Assembly: GCF_900162615.1 (NCBI RefSeq) | Contig: NZ_FUFN01000009.1 | Coordinates: forward strand, 107,176-171,175 | DNA: 64,000 nt | Source of the DNA: Virgibacillus proomii | Lineage (GTDB): Bacteria; Bacillota; Bacilli; Bacillales; Amphibacillaceae | Reading direction: 5' to 3' | Part shown: positions 8,358 through 17,037 of the stretch, in pieces | Position numbering within the stretch: the first letter of the stretch is position 1 | How the letters are laid out: each line of letters begins with the position of its first letter | Made by a program: the position numbers and the translations under genes | Notes under the pieces: generated by a model | Databases searched by the model: none | What the model was told of the DNA's origin: nothing | The model's input: the letters and a program-made list of their open reading frames with translations, nothing else

Positions 8358-9032
8358 TTATGCGAAGCATTTTACATGATGAGGAACTCTGAAAGAGGCA
8401 GATACTCCCATACCATGATTGTTCCTACTTATTATCATTGCATATAAAGAATCATCTAATACGGGTTGTTCAAGAAGCCTCATCGCGCAAACGTAATCTG
8501 TTTCGATCATGGTAAATAACATACTAGATATACGGTACAAGAAGCTTTATTTACTTAATTTTTTTAAAAGCAAGTAAAAGGAGAATTCACTATTACCTTT
8601 CTAAATAATTATTTACAGGTACGGGTTCAAATAGGGGATAAAACAGACCAGTGTCAGCTAAAACCCCAACGCCGACACTATCACTTCCTATTCACCGAAG
8701 TTCAAGGTAGCGTAGTTTCGAGTCGCGCATTGTATACAGTCGGCAAGCCAATGAAGAAATTCGATGCGTCATTTTTATCAGACTTTTTAAACATCTTCTA
8801 TAAGGCGGGAACCTCTTTTCATGCCAGATCATTTATACTACAATTGTACATGAAAAGAAGCAGTTATACCTGCCTTCTACTCTTTATTTTTCTCTCACAA
8901 CATATACCTACTTTTAAAGCCTGACTATCATGAAACCTCTCTTGCTAAATTATTACACATTACAAATATTAATTTTCCTCGTGTCGAATCAACTTCTACA
9001 CTGATTACTTTTTTCGTGCAAAAAAAGAGAAC
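8358..9032. other. Intergenic region with no recognised gene
   Basis: Short open frames occur on both strands here, but none has a convincing ribosome binding site or familiar motif. The part around 8600-8760 is richer in G and C than its surroundings and may be a decayed gene; I cannot name it. Confidence 0.4.
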
Positions 9033-9063
9033 TACACTGCGAGAAAAACTCCCTCGCAGTATA
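9033..9063 (-). terminator. Terminator of the methylcitrate operon
   Basis: Arms ACTGCGAG/CTCGCAGT are followed on the minus strand by AGTTCTCTTTTTTT. It lies 14 bp after prpB. Confidence 0.82.
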
Positions 9064-9076
9064 GCCCAATCATTAT

Positions 9077-9979
9077 CTATTCACCTAATACGGTTTTAGC
9101 AATGTTTTTATCAAGCGCTTCAAATTCATCATATGAAATCGTTTTATAAAGCTCTTTTCTTGTTTGCATATCCTTAACCCCAGCTTTTTGCGTTCCTTCT
9201 TCTTTAATTAATTTAAAAATACGCTCATACGCTTTGGCAGCGACCCGTAAAGAAGTTACTGGATAAATAACCATTTTAAAGCCCATGCTTTGAAATTCTT
9301 CGGCGGTAATATACGGCGTTTTTCCGAACTCTGTCATATTTGCTAATAATGGTACGGTTACTTTCTCAGCAACAAGCCGAAACTCTTCATCTGATTGCAA
9401 TGCTTCCGGAAAAATAGCATCAGCTCCGGCATCGACATAGGCATTCGCTCGTTCGATAGCTGCATCTAAACCTTCATTTGCCCGTGCATCAGTTCTAGCA
9501 ACAATCACCAACGACGGTGCTACTTTTTTAATTGCTTGGATTTTTTGCTTCATCTCTTCTGTCGTAACGAGCTGCTTACCATTTAAGTGACCACATTTTT
9601 TCGGCAGCTGCTGATCCTCAATTTGAACAGCTGCGACATTTGCTTCCAGCATCTCTTGTGCCGTTCGGGCTACATTTAAAACACCTCCAAAACCAGTATC
9701 AATGTCTACAAGTACAGGTAAATTGGTTGCCCGCACAAGATCTCTTGCTCGTTCTGCAACCTCGGTGGATGTAACGATTCCTAAATCTGGTAACCCCTTA
9801 CTTGCCGTATAAGCTCCCCCTGATAAATAGAGAGCCGGAAAGCCAGTATTTTTGGCAACTAGTGCTGCCATTGCATCATGGGCACCAGGAATTTGCAAAA
9901 TAGTTTCTTCTTCCATCAGCTTCCTGAATTGATCAGCTAATTGCTGCTGTGTTTTCGGTTGTTCAACAATCCATGCCAT
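9077..9979 (-). CDS. prpB: Methylisocitrate lyase
   Basis: It cleaves 2-methylisocitrate to pyruvate and succinate, the last step of the methylcitrate cycle for propionyl-CoA. The 300-residue sequence has the isocitrate lyase/PEP mutase barrel: PGAHDAMAALVAKNTGFPAL, YLSGGAYTASKGLPDLGIVT, the Mg-site strand PVLVDIDTGFGG, and the signature KKCGHLNGKQLV with the catalytic Cys. IVARTDARANEGLDAAIERA follows. This is the B. subtilis YqiQ/MmgF class. It is the last gene of the operon, 19 bp after prpD, with a terminator following. Confidence 0.95.
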   Translation of the reverse strand: MAWIVEQPKTQQQLADQFRKLMEEETILQIPGAHDAMAALVAKNTGFPALYLSGGAYTASKGLPDLGIVTSTEVAERARDLVRATNLPVLVDIDTGFGGVLNVARTAQEMLEANVAAVQIEDQQLPKKCGHLNGKQLVTTEEMKQKIQAIKKVAPSLVIVARTDARANEGLDAAIERANAYVDAGADAIFPEALQSDEEFRLVAEKVTVPLLANMTEFGKTPYITAEEFQSMGFKMVIYPVTSLRVAAKAYERIFKLIKEEGTQKAGVKDMQTRKELYKTISYDEFEALDKNIAKTVLGE

Positions 9980-9998
9980 TCCTAAACGTCCTCCTTAT

Positions 9999-11435
9999 TT
10001 ACTTCACAAACAACTCCATAAAATCATCAACATTCATTGCTGTTAATTTAGCATAGTCATAACTTACTGCTTCGATTTCCTGCAATTGTTTACTTGCGTA
10101 TTGTGTTTCTAAATTGGCTGCATATTTCTCTAAAATTTTCGGAATAGCTTCTTCTCTACGGAAACGGTGTCCTAATGGATATTCACGCTCAATATTATCG
10201 GTTGATGTACCATCTTTAAAATGAATTTGGACCGCATTTGCAATGGAGCGTTTATTTGGATCTAAGTAATCTTCCGTATACGTTTGGTTCTCTGTAACTA
10301 CCATTTTTTCGCGAAGCATATCAATACGCGGATCGGCTGCTCTTTCATCCTCATAATCCTCAGCAACAATATCCCCTTTTAATAAGCCAATTGCCGTTAT
10401 ATATTGCAGACAATGATCCCGGTCGGCGGGGTTATATAATGGACCTTTTTTATCAATTATCCGAATAGCCGACTCATGGGTTGAAATCGTAATATGATCA
10501 ATTTCTTCTATGCGTTCTTTTACTTCTGGGTGTAGTTCTATGGCTGCCTCCGCTGCCGTTTGTGCATGAAACTCAGCCGGATAGGATACTTTAAATAGCA
10601 CATTTTCCATAACATAGCTGTCAAGCTGCTGCTTCAATACGAGTTCTTGTTTATTGAATAACACGTCTTGAAAGCCCCATCCTGGTGCACTTAAAGCTGT
10701 TGGATAGCCCATTTCCCCTTTTACAGCCATCATTGCCAAACGAACTGCACGACTGGTTGCATCCCCAGCAGCCCATGATTTACGAGATCCCGTATTTGGT
10801 GCATGCCGATACGTACGTAAACTGGAGTTATCAATCCATGCATTGGATAACGCATTGATGATTTCTTGTTTCGTTCCTCCCAACATTTTAGCAACGACCG
10901 CTGTTGTAGCAATTTTAACAAAAAGTACATGATCGAGTCCAACACGGTTTAAACTGTTTTCTAGAGCTAAAACTCCTTGAATTTCATGTGCTTTAATCAT
11001 CATTTCCAATACATCTTTCACTTTTAGTGGCTCTTTACCTTTCGAAAGGTTTTCTTGACTAATAAAGTCAGCTACTGCCAAAATTCCTCCCAAGTTATCC
11101 GATGGGTGTCCCCACTCAGCTGCAAGCCACGTATCATTGTAATCTAACCAGCGGATCATGGTTCCAATATTAAATGCACCTTGAACTGGATCCAACACAT
11201 GTGAAGTACCCGGTACTCTTACCCCTTTTGGTACAATCGTTCCCGGAACAATCGGCCCGAGATGCTTCGTGCACTCTGGGTAATTTAAGGCTAATATTCC
11301 ACAACCAATGGTGTCAATTAATACGTAATGTGCAGTAGACAATGCTTCCTCACTTGTAATCTCTTTATTCAGTACGTAATCAGCAATCTCCTCTAACAAT
11401 ACATCTGTTTTTCTCTCATCCGTTACTTGTACCAT
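9999..11435 (-). CDS. prpD: 2-Methylcitrate dehydratase
   Basis: A 478-residue MmgE/PrpD family protein that dehydrates 2-methylcitrate to 2-methyl-cis-aconitate. Typical blocks are IRWLDYNDTWLAAEWGHPSD near residue 95, GLDHVLFVKIATTAVVAKML, and HAPNTGSRKSWAAGDATSRA in the middle. Length matches the bacterial PrpD family. The ATG is preceded by AAAGGAG. It lies between prpC and prpB in the usual Bacillus order (mmgD-mmgE-yqiQ). No AcnD-type gene is present, so hydration to methylisocitrate presumably uses the housekeeping aconitase. Confidence 0.95.
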   Translation of the reverse strand: MVQVTDERKTDVLLEEIADYVLNKEITSEEALSTAHYVLIDTIGCGILALNYPECTKHLGPIVPGTIVPKGVRVPGTSHVLDPVQGAFNIGTMIRWLDYNDTWLAAEWGHPSDNLGGILAVADFISQENLSKGKEPLKVKDVLEMMIKAHEIQGVLALENSLNRVGLDHVLFVKIATTAVVAKMLGGTKQEIINALSNAWIDNSSLRTYRHAPNTGSRKSWAAGDATSRAVRLAMMAVKGEMGYPTALSAPGWGFQDVLFNKQELVLKQQLDSYVMENVLFKVSYPAEFHAQTAAEAAIELHPEVKERIEEIDHITISTHESAIRIIDKKGPLYNPADRDHCLQYITAIGLLKGDIVAEDYEDERAADPRIDMLREKMVVTENQTYTEDYLDPNKRSIANAVQIHFKDGTSTDNIEREYPLGHRFRREEAIPKILEKYAANLETQYASKQLQEIEAVSYDYAKLTAMNVDDFMELFVK

Positions 11436-11456
11436 ATTGATTCTCCTTTTATAGGT

Positions 11457-12563
11457 TTAATAGCTTTCTCCAATATAATTAACTCGAGGGCGGAAAATAC
11501 GATTATTATTATGCTGTTCCATGACATGAGCGGCTAAGCCTGCTGTGCGGGCACTGAAGAATATCGGCGTATACAATTCAATTGGAATTCCCAGCATCCA
11601 GTACACAGGTGCTGCATAGTAGTCTAGGTTAGGGTATAATCCTTTCTCTTCACGCATGACTTTTTCTCCGGCTTCACACATTTCTAACAGAGAATGATCT
11701 CCTTTTTTATCACATAACTGCTTTAAAGACGCTTTCATTTCTAATGCACGCGGATCCATTTTCTTCATATAAACTCGATGACCAAAACCCATTATTTTCT
11801 CTTTATTTATCAGTTTTTTCTGAATTAATTCCTCAAACTCACCAGCTGACTTTACTGCATTTAACATATACATAACTGCTTCGTTTGCACCACCATGGAG
11901 GTTTCCTTTCAATGAAGCTACTCCACCAGTCAATGCTCCATAAATGTCAGAGTTTGTTGAAGCAATTACTCTAGCTGTAAATGTCGAGTTTGGCATTTCA
12001 TGCTCGCTATACAAAAGTAATGAGCGATCAAAAATTTTAGCTTCAAATGGCTCTGGCTTTTTCTCAGTAATCATGTATAGAAAGTTAGCACTGTATGAAA
12101 GACTAGGATCAGGCTCGACAGCTTTTTTACCTTTTATCAGCCGATAGCTATTTACCGTAATGGCCGGCAGCTTTCCTAGCAGTTCATAAGCCCGAGTTTT
12201 ATTCGCTTCTGTAGATCGACTGTCGATATCTTTGTCATTTCCAGAAAGCGCTGACAATCCTGTGCGCATGCCATCCATTGGATGTGTTGTTTCCGGTAGC
12301 AAACTTAAAATCTCCATTACATAGAAAGGGATGTCGTAATTTTTCTTCAGTTTTTCTTCCAGCGCAGATTTTTCTGAGTCATTTGGCAATCTCTCATCTA
12401 ACAATAAATGCGCAACATCGATATAATCATTGCTTTTGGACAGATCTATTAAATCATGACCCCGAATAATGATTTTTTCTTGTTCTGTATCAAGAAAAGA
12501 TATGGCTGTCTCCGCTGCAATTACACCTTCCAAACCAGGAACAAACTGCTGTTTCGTACTCAT
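11457..12563 (-). CDS. prpC: 2-Methylcitrate synthase / citrate synthase
   Basis: A 368-residue citrate synthase family enzyme that condenses propionyl-CoA with oxaloacetate to start the methylcitrate cycle. The family signature is at GFGHRVYMKKMDPRALEMK, with the catalytic His in GHRVY; the first active-site His lies in LKGNLHGGANEAVMYML. The start is the ATG of MSTKQQFVPGL, with AAGGAGG six bases upstream; two earlier in-frame starts are too close to or before this site. The operon context (prpD and prpB follow) favours methylcitrate synthase over the main citrate synthase. The upstream region is shared with the divergent LysR gene. Confidence 0.93.
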   Translation of the reverse strand: MSTKQQFVPGLEGVIAAETAISFLDTEQEKIIIRGHDLIDLSKSNDYIDVAHLLLDERLPNDSEKSALEEKLKKNYDIPFYVMEILSLLPETTHPMDGMRTGLSALSGNDKDIDSRSTEANKTRAYELLGKLPAITVNSYRLIKGKKAVEPDPSLSYSANFLYMITEKKPEPFEAKIFDRSLLLYSEHEMPNSTFTARVIASTNSDIYGALTGGVASLKGNLHGGANEAVMYMLNAVKSAGEFEELIQKKLINKEKIMGFGHRVYMKKMDPRALEMKASLKQLCDKKGDHSLLEMCEAGEKVMREEKGLYPNLDYYAAPVYWMLGIPIELYTPIFFSARTAGLAAHVMEQHNNNRIFRPRVNYIGESY

Positions 12564-12711
12564 ATGCATCCTCCTTATATAATTCAATAATTTCTTTATT
12601 TTCTATATAACTATTATAAAATTGAAATGAAGATTAGGAAAATATATAATTTTAATTAATAGCCATAATTTTTTTCAATATCAGAAATCTGTTCAAGGGG
12701 GGTGTTATTCA

Positions 12712-13581
12712 ATGAGAATACAAGATTGGGAGATGTTAACGACATTATATGACACCGAAAATATTACAAAAGCTGCACAACGGCTATTTATATCCCAGCC
12801 CACGATCACTTCCAGATTAAAAAAACTAGAAAATCACTATGGCGTGCAGCTCGTTATTCGCAAGCAACGGGGGATTATCTTTACACCCGAAGGCGAAAAG
12901 TTGGCACTTCATGCGGAAAAAATGTTATCTGAACAAAGAAAGATTGAAGAAGAACTACATAATATGGGGGAACAAGTATCGGGAACCATTCGCGTTGGTG
13001 TTTCCAACTTTTTTGCCTTAAATAAAATGCCGAAGTTGCTTCGTCTATTTAAACAGAGTTATCCCAATGTCGAGTTTCAAGTAGTTACAGGTTGGAGTAG
13101 TGAGATGCATCGATTAATTCTCAATCATGATGTGCATATTGGTTTTATCAAGGGTGATTATCTTTGGAATGAAAACAAGTATTTGCTTTATGAAGAAGAA
13201 ATATGCGTTGCAGCTCCATGGGAATTTGCTTGGGAAGATCTTCCTAGCCTACCAAGGGTTGATTATCATACCGATGAAAAAATGAAAAGTATTGTTGAGC
13301 AATGGTGGTACAGTAATTATAAACAAAATCCGAATATAAAGATTCATGTAAACCAGGTAGAGACTTGTAAAGAAATGGTTGTTAATGGCTTAGGCTATGC
13401 TATTATGGCTAATCTTGTTGTCCGTCCTTATCCAGAGCTAATCACGAAACCACTCCACCTTCCATCTGGAAAACCAATAACAAGGAAAACATGGATGTAT
13501 TATCATAAAGAAACGTTACAGTTAAACATTATTAGAGCATTTGTACAGTTTATTCAAACACTAAATGTGAAAGCGTTGTAA
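12712..13581 (+). CDS. LysR-family regulator, divergent from the methylcitrate operon
   Basis: A 289-residue LysR-type protein. The N-terminal winged helix is clear (NITKAAQRLFISQPTITSRL, then LENHYGVQLVIRKQRGIIFT), followed by a linker helix and the effector-binding domain, beginning at GTIRVGVSNFFALNKMPKLL. A GGGGGGTG site precedes the ATG. The gene is divergent from prpC with a gap of about 150 bp, the classic layout in which a LysR protein controls the facing operon; 2-methylcitrate or a related acid would be a reasonable effector. This link is inferred from position only. Confidence 0.88.
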   Translation: MRIQDWEMLTTLYDTENITKAAQRLFISQPTITSRLKKLENHYGVQLVIRKQRGIIFTPEGEKLALHAEKMLSEQRKIEEELHNMGEQVSGTIRVGVSNFFALNKMPKLLRLFKQSYPNVEFQVVTGWSSEMHRLILNHDVHIGFIKGDYLWNENKYLLYEEEICVAAPWEFAWEDLPSLPRVDYHTDEKMKSIVEQWWYSNYKQNPNIKIHVNQVETCKEMVVNGLGYAIMANLVVRPYPELITKPLHLPSGKPITRKTWMYYHKETLQLNIIRAFVQFIQTLNVKAL

Positions 13582-13726
13582 CCCTGCTTGAATCAGACTA
13601 ATGAATGCTTATTTTAAACACTAATTTAAAGCAAAGATTCGAACCCTCCCCTAGCTGGAAGCTGGACAACCCTTTCCTTTTATTCCATCATAATAGTAAA
13701 GGAGATAATAGGAGGAGTGATTCAAA

Positions 13727-14284
13727 TTGAAAATGAATGTAAATGGCAATACGTTAAAATTACTAACAGGGGATATTACGAAACAAACCACAGACGCTAT
13801 TGTCAATGCCGCTAATGGTACATTAATGGGAGGCGGAGGTGTTGATGGAGCTATTCATAAAGCAGCTGGTAGTGAATTGCTATCAGCCTGCAAACAAGTA
13901 CGGCAGGAAGAACTGCATGGCGACTACTTAGGTACTGGAGAAGCAGTTATTACTCCCGGGTTTCGGTTGCCGGCAAGCTATGTAATCCATACAGTTGGAC
14001 CAATATGGGATAAAAACCATATAAAGCAAGATGAACAATTATCCAATTGCTATAAAAATGCTTTAGAACTTGCCAACAAACATAACTTAACAAGTATTTC
14101 TTTCCCTTCCATTTCTACTGGTATTTACCGCTTTCCGATTGATAGAGCAGCAAAGATTGCGTTAACCACAATTAAAACTTATTTAGAACAACATAAATTT
14201 GGATATGTTGCCATGGTTTTATTTTCCAATAAAGATTATCAAACCTATGAACAAGCACTTAAAACGTTGCAAAATCGTCAATAG
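13727..14284 (+). CDS. Macro-domain protein (O-acetyl-ADP-ribose deacetylase family)
   Basis: A 185-residue single macro domain. It hydrolyses O-acetyl-ADP-ribose or removes ADP-ribose from modified molecules. Diagnostic motifs: LLTGDITKQTTDAIVNAANG, the ADP-ribose loop LMGGGGVDGAIHKAAG, TGEAVITPGFRLPASYVIHT, and the second loop ISFPSISTGIYRFPIDRAAK. It is full length for the MacroD/YmdB class. The likely start is TTG, 11 bases after GGAGG; the ATG two codons later is farther from it. It stands alone between the LysR gene and an MFS gene. Confidence 0.93.
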   Translation: MKMNVNGNTLKLLTGDITKQTTDAIVNAANGTLMGGGGVDGAIHKAAGSELLSACKQVRQEELHGDYLGTGEAVITPGFRLPASYVIHTVGPIWDKNHIKQDEQLSNCYKNALELANKHNLTSISFPSISTGIYRFPIDRAAKIALTTIKTYLEQHKFGYVAMVLFSNKDYQTYEQALKTLQNRQ

Positions 14285-14436
14285 CTCTCTGCTGCACCTC
14301 CTTCTTTAAGGAGGTCAACTCTTTTCATTACACACTTATAACCTCTATTAAACCTAAGGTGATAACTTACTCCTTCATATCTTAGTTTATATTTTCCTTC
14401 AAAAATCGCATGACTATACCAAATCAACATTCTCAT
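14278..14436 (-). CDS. Possible small protein of 52 residues, convergent with the macro-domain gene
   Basis: A short minus-strand frame beginning MRMLIWYSHAIFEGKYKLRY with AAGGAG nine bases upstream. It overlaps the end of the macro-domain gene by a few bases and contains an inverted repeat (ACCTCCTT/AAGGAGGT at 14296-14315) that could instead be the macro gene's terminator. I do not recognise the protein. It is weakly supported and may not be expressed. Confidence 0.35.
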   Translation of the reverse strand: MRMLIWYSHAIFEGKYKLRYEGVSYHLRFNRGYKCVMKRVDLLKEGGAAESY

Positions 14437-14539
14437 TGAAACTAGCTCCTTTCCCATTTTTACCCTTCTTTTACTATGTATAGGAAAATTTGGGATTGGC
14501 ATGATAAGAAAGAAAAAACGAAATGAATGGAGAATTAAA

Positions 14540-15772
14540 ATGAGTAATCATGAAAATCAACAGGTTGGCACATGGTGTATTATAAGCATTGCATCGATCC
14601 CGCTTGTCATGACATTAGGAAATTCCATGTTAATTCCCGTACTGCCTATTTTTGAAAGTAAGGTAGGGATTACTTCCTTCCAATCAAGCATGATTATTAC
14701 AAGCTACTCGCTTGCCGCGATCTTTCTGATTCCGGTTGCTGGTTATTTGTCTGACCGATTTGGGAGAAAGATGGTTATCATGCCTAGTCTAATATTAGCC
14801 TTTATTGGTGGTCTAATAGCTGGGTTTGCTTCCTGGAAAGCGTCTGATCCCTTCGTTTGGATAATTATTGGACGGGTACTGCAAGGCATTGGTGCAGCAG
14901 GTGCGTTTCCAATTATTATTCCGTTAGTCGGTGATCTTTTTAAGGATGATGATACAAAGACTAGTGCCTGTTTAGGAATAGTTGAAACATCGAATACATT
15001 TGGGAAAGTATTAAGCCCGATCTTAGGAGCATTATTTGCTTCATTTCTATGGTATATTCCCTTTTTTTCAATTTCATTTTTTAGTTTAATCTCCATTGTG
15101 CTTATCTATTTTTTTATAAAAGTTCCCAAACAGGAAGAAGAGCCACTTCCATTTCGCCAGTTTTTCGAGAAAACAAAAGAGACATTTAAAATAGAAGGAA
15201 AATGGCTCTATATCGTTTTTCTAGTTGGCGTTCATTTAATGTTAATTTTATTTGGTGTTTTGTTTTTCCTGTCCGATATTTTTGAAAAGCAGCATGGACT
15301 ATATGGAGTTACAAAGGGATTTGTTTTAGCCATTCCCCTATTTGGTCTTTGTGTTTCCTCTTATATAACAGGGAAAAAAATTAAAGGTGATTTAATAAAA
15401 ATGAAGCGTGTCTTACTCTCAGGCTTAATTATCACCTCTGTAAGCATTACCTTTGTTGGCTTTTTTAGTGAACGTTTAATTCTTTTATTAATCGTTACAT
15501 CTTGTTTAGGTATTGCTGTTGGCGCTATTTTGCCTACGTTAGATGCCATGATTACTCAAGGAATTGATAAGGAAGAACGTGGCACAGTAACGGCTTTTTA
15601 CAGTGCTTCCAGGTTTATTGGTGTAGCTTTTGGACCGCCATTGATTTCTATTGTTATGAAAAACTATCTAAATATTAGCTATATTACCATGGGTGCCATT
15701 AGCTTGTTACTGTTGTATTTCGTGTGGAATTTTATTAATGCAGATGAACATGCGGTTGCAGAGAGTGGATAA
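14540..15772 (+). CDS. MFS drug-resistance-type transporter
   Basis: A 410-residue major facilitator protein of the TetA/DHA family, predicted to export a drug or metabolite by proton antiport. Motif A is seen in GYLSDRFGRKMVIMPS, and the antiporter-type helix 5 region in GRVLQGIGAAGAFPIIIPLV. About 12 to 14 hydrophobic segments are present. The start chosen is ATG 14540 (MSNHENQQVGTW) with TGGAGA upstream, 39 bases after the longest open start. Substrate unknown. The tandem repeat array begins about 75 bp after its stop. Confidence 0.88.
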   Translation: MSNHENQQVGTWCIISIASIPLVMTLGNSMLIPVLPIFESKVGITSFQSSMIITSYSLAAIFLIPVAGYLSDRFGRKMVIMPSLILAFIGGLIAGFASWKASDPFVWIIIGRVLQGIGAAGAFPIIIPLVGDLFKDDDTKTSACLGIVETSNTFGKVLSPILGALFASFLWYIPFFSISFFSLISIVLIYFFIKVPKQEEEPLPFRQFFEKTKETFKIEGKWLYIVFLVGVHLMLILFGVLFFLSDIFEKQHGLYGVTKGFVLAIPLFGLCVSSYITGKKIKGDLIKMKRVLLSGLIITSVSITFVGFFSERLILLLIVTSCLGIAVGAILPTLDAMITQGIDKEERGTVTAFYSASRFIGVAFGPPLISIVMKNYLNISYITMGAISLLLLYFVWNFINADEHAVAESG

Positions 15773-15845
15773 TTTCTGTGTGGTAAATGCGACTGTTCAA
15801 CTTTAAAACCTAAAATAAGCTTTTTTTGCAGTAATATACGTTTCT

Positions 15846-16186
15846 CTCTCTCAACTGCGGAGATGAGCTAATTCGACTTTGCGCTTGTCTCTCTCAACTT
15901 CGGGGCGAACTGTTGTGACTTTGCGCTTGTCTCTCTCAACTTCGGGGCGAACTGTTGTGACTTTGCGATGGTCTCTCCCGACTTCGAGGGCGAACTGTTG
16001 CGAATTTACGATGGTCTCTCCTGACTTTGGGGCCAACTGTTGCGACTTAAGCAATGGTCTCCCGCCTTTGGGGCCAACTGTTGCGACTTAAGCAATGGTC
16101 TCCCGCCTTTGGGGCGAACTGTTGCGACTTAAGCAATGGTCTCCCGCCTTTGGGGCGAACTGTTGCAACTTTGCGATGGTCTCTTG
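15846..16186. repeat. Tandem repeat array, about eight units of 41-43 bp
   Basis: The unit is roughly GGGGCGAACTGTTGCGACTT, then a variable hinge, GCGATGGTCTCTC, and CGACTTC or CCGCCTTT. The GAACTGTTG core (or its CAACTGTTG variant) begins at 15907, 15949, 15992, 16034, 16075, 16116 and 16157, preceded by one diverged unit. Early units are 42-43 bp and the last three spacings are exactly 41 bp, with near-identical sequence, which suggests recent local expansion. There are no spacers, so it is not a CRISPR array. Open frames across it on both strands come from the repeat structure. Confidence 0.9.
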
Positions 16187-16411
16187 ATTTAGTCTTCAAG
16201 TCCTTCCCTCTTCTAATCGGGCAGGTAATGTCACGCTCTAGTTTACCACATAGTTATTTGAAATTTTCCGAAAGAAGTTAAATACGCTGGTCTTTTAAAT
16301 TTTATACATAAAGTATGAGAAATGGAACACGCTATAAAAAAGTAAACAAGAGTTTAATGGTTATATAAATCAAATCATTTTCTTTAGTCTTTATTGTTTT
16401 ACGGGATACCC

Positions 16412-17008
16412 ATGTCAAAATTTATCGTTAGGAGCAGTAAAGTGACAGTTGAACAAGGATTGGAACTATCAGAAAAAGCAGCATTAAAATTAATGGAAGC
16501 TAACCAAATGCTAACAGATGCAGTCATTCATGCATTTCTCTTCACATGGCAATGGTGGTTAGGTATCATCTTATTTATACTTCCTTGGTTACTATGGATT
16601 TTATTTAGACCTAAAAAAAGTACAGGTCGACTACTTGGTAGTGCCTTTCTTACCATGACTCTATCATTGTTAATCGATCTTATTGCACAATCATATGGTT
16701 TTTGGTCGTATCCAATGAAATTTTCGCCAATATCACCAATATTGTTTCTCCCATATCATTTAGCACTAGTTCCAGTTGCTATAATGTTTGTCTTACAAAT
16801 AAAGCCCCAGGCAAACCCCTTCTTAAAAGGAAGTATTTTTGCTGCTTTTGCAGCATTTGGGGGGATGAACTTGTTCAAAGCTATAGGTTTTTACAACCCT
16901 AAAAATTGGTCAACATTGTATGATTTTTTCATTTTTTTATTCCTATTCCTCTGTTCTTATTGGTTATTTAACATCAAAGGGTATGAAAAAATAAACCAAG
17001 GGGAGTAA
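16412..17008 (+). CDS. Membrane protein, CBO0543-like family
   Basis: A 198-residue protein with a short cytoplasmic N-terminus (MSKFIVRSSKVTVEQGLELS) and five or more membrane segments. The block FTWQWWLGIILFILPWLLWI followed by a charged turn FRPKKSTGRLLG and a Tyr-Gly-Phe-Trp segment is typical of a small Firmicute family of unknown role often named CBO0543. The ribosome binding site is weak. A hairpin (ACCAAGGG/CCCTTGGT) overlaps the stop region. Function unknown. Confidence 0.7.
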   Translation: MSKFIVRSSKVTVEQGLELSEKAALKLMEANQMLTDAVIHAFLFTWQWWLGIILFILPWLLWILFRPKKSTGRLLGSAFLTMTLSLLIDLIAQSYGFWSYPMKFSPISPILFLPYHLALVPVAIMFVLQIKPQANPFLKGSIFAAFAAFGGMNLFKAIGFYNPKNWSTLYDFFIFLFLFLCSYWLFNIKGYEKINQGE

Positions 17009-17037
17009 CTACAACCCTTGGTCCTTTATCATGAATT

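Noticed and set aside
8730..8924. A 64-residue plus-strand open frame in the long gap before prpB
   Set aside because: No ribosome binding site, low-complexity hydrophobic end, no recognisable motif; treated as a chance frame.
13630..13665. GATTCGAACCCTCCCC string resembling the 3' part of a tRNA
   Set aside because: No cloverleaf can be built around it, and no acceptor or anticodon arm is present on either strand.
14296..14315. Inverted repeat ACCTCCTT/AAGGAGGT considered as a firm terminator of the macro-domain gene
   Set aside because: The stem is short, lacks a proper T-tract, and contains an SD-like sequence; left only as a comment in the small overlapping frame.
15846..16186. CRISPR-like array
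   Set aside because: The units follow each other with no unique spacers and no cas genes are near; it is a plain tandem repeat.
15851..16281. Open frames on both strands across the tandem repeat, with peptides repeating every 14 residues
   Set aside because: They arise because the unit length is near a multiple of three; there is no ribosome binding site and the frames end when unit length changes to 41 bp.
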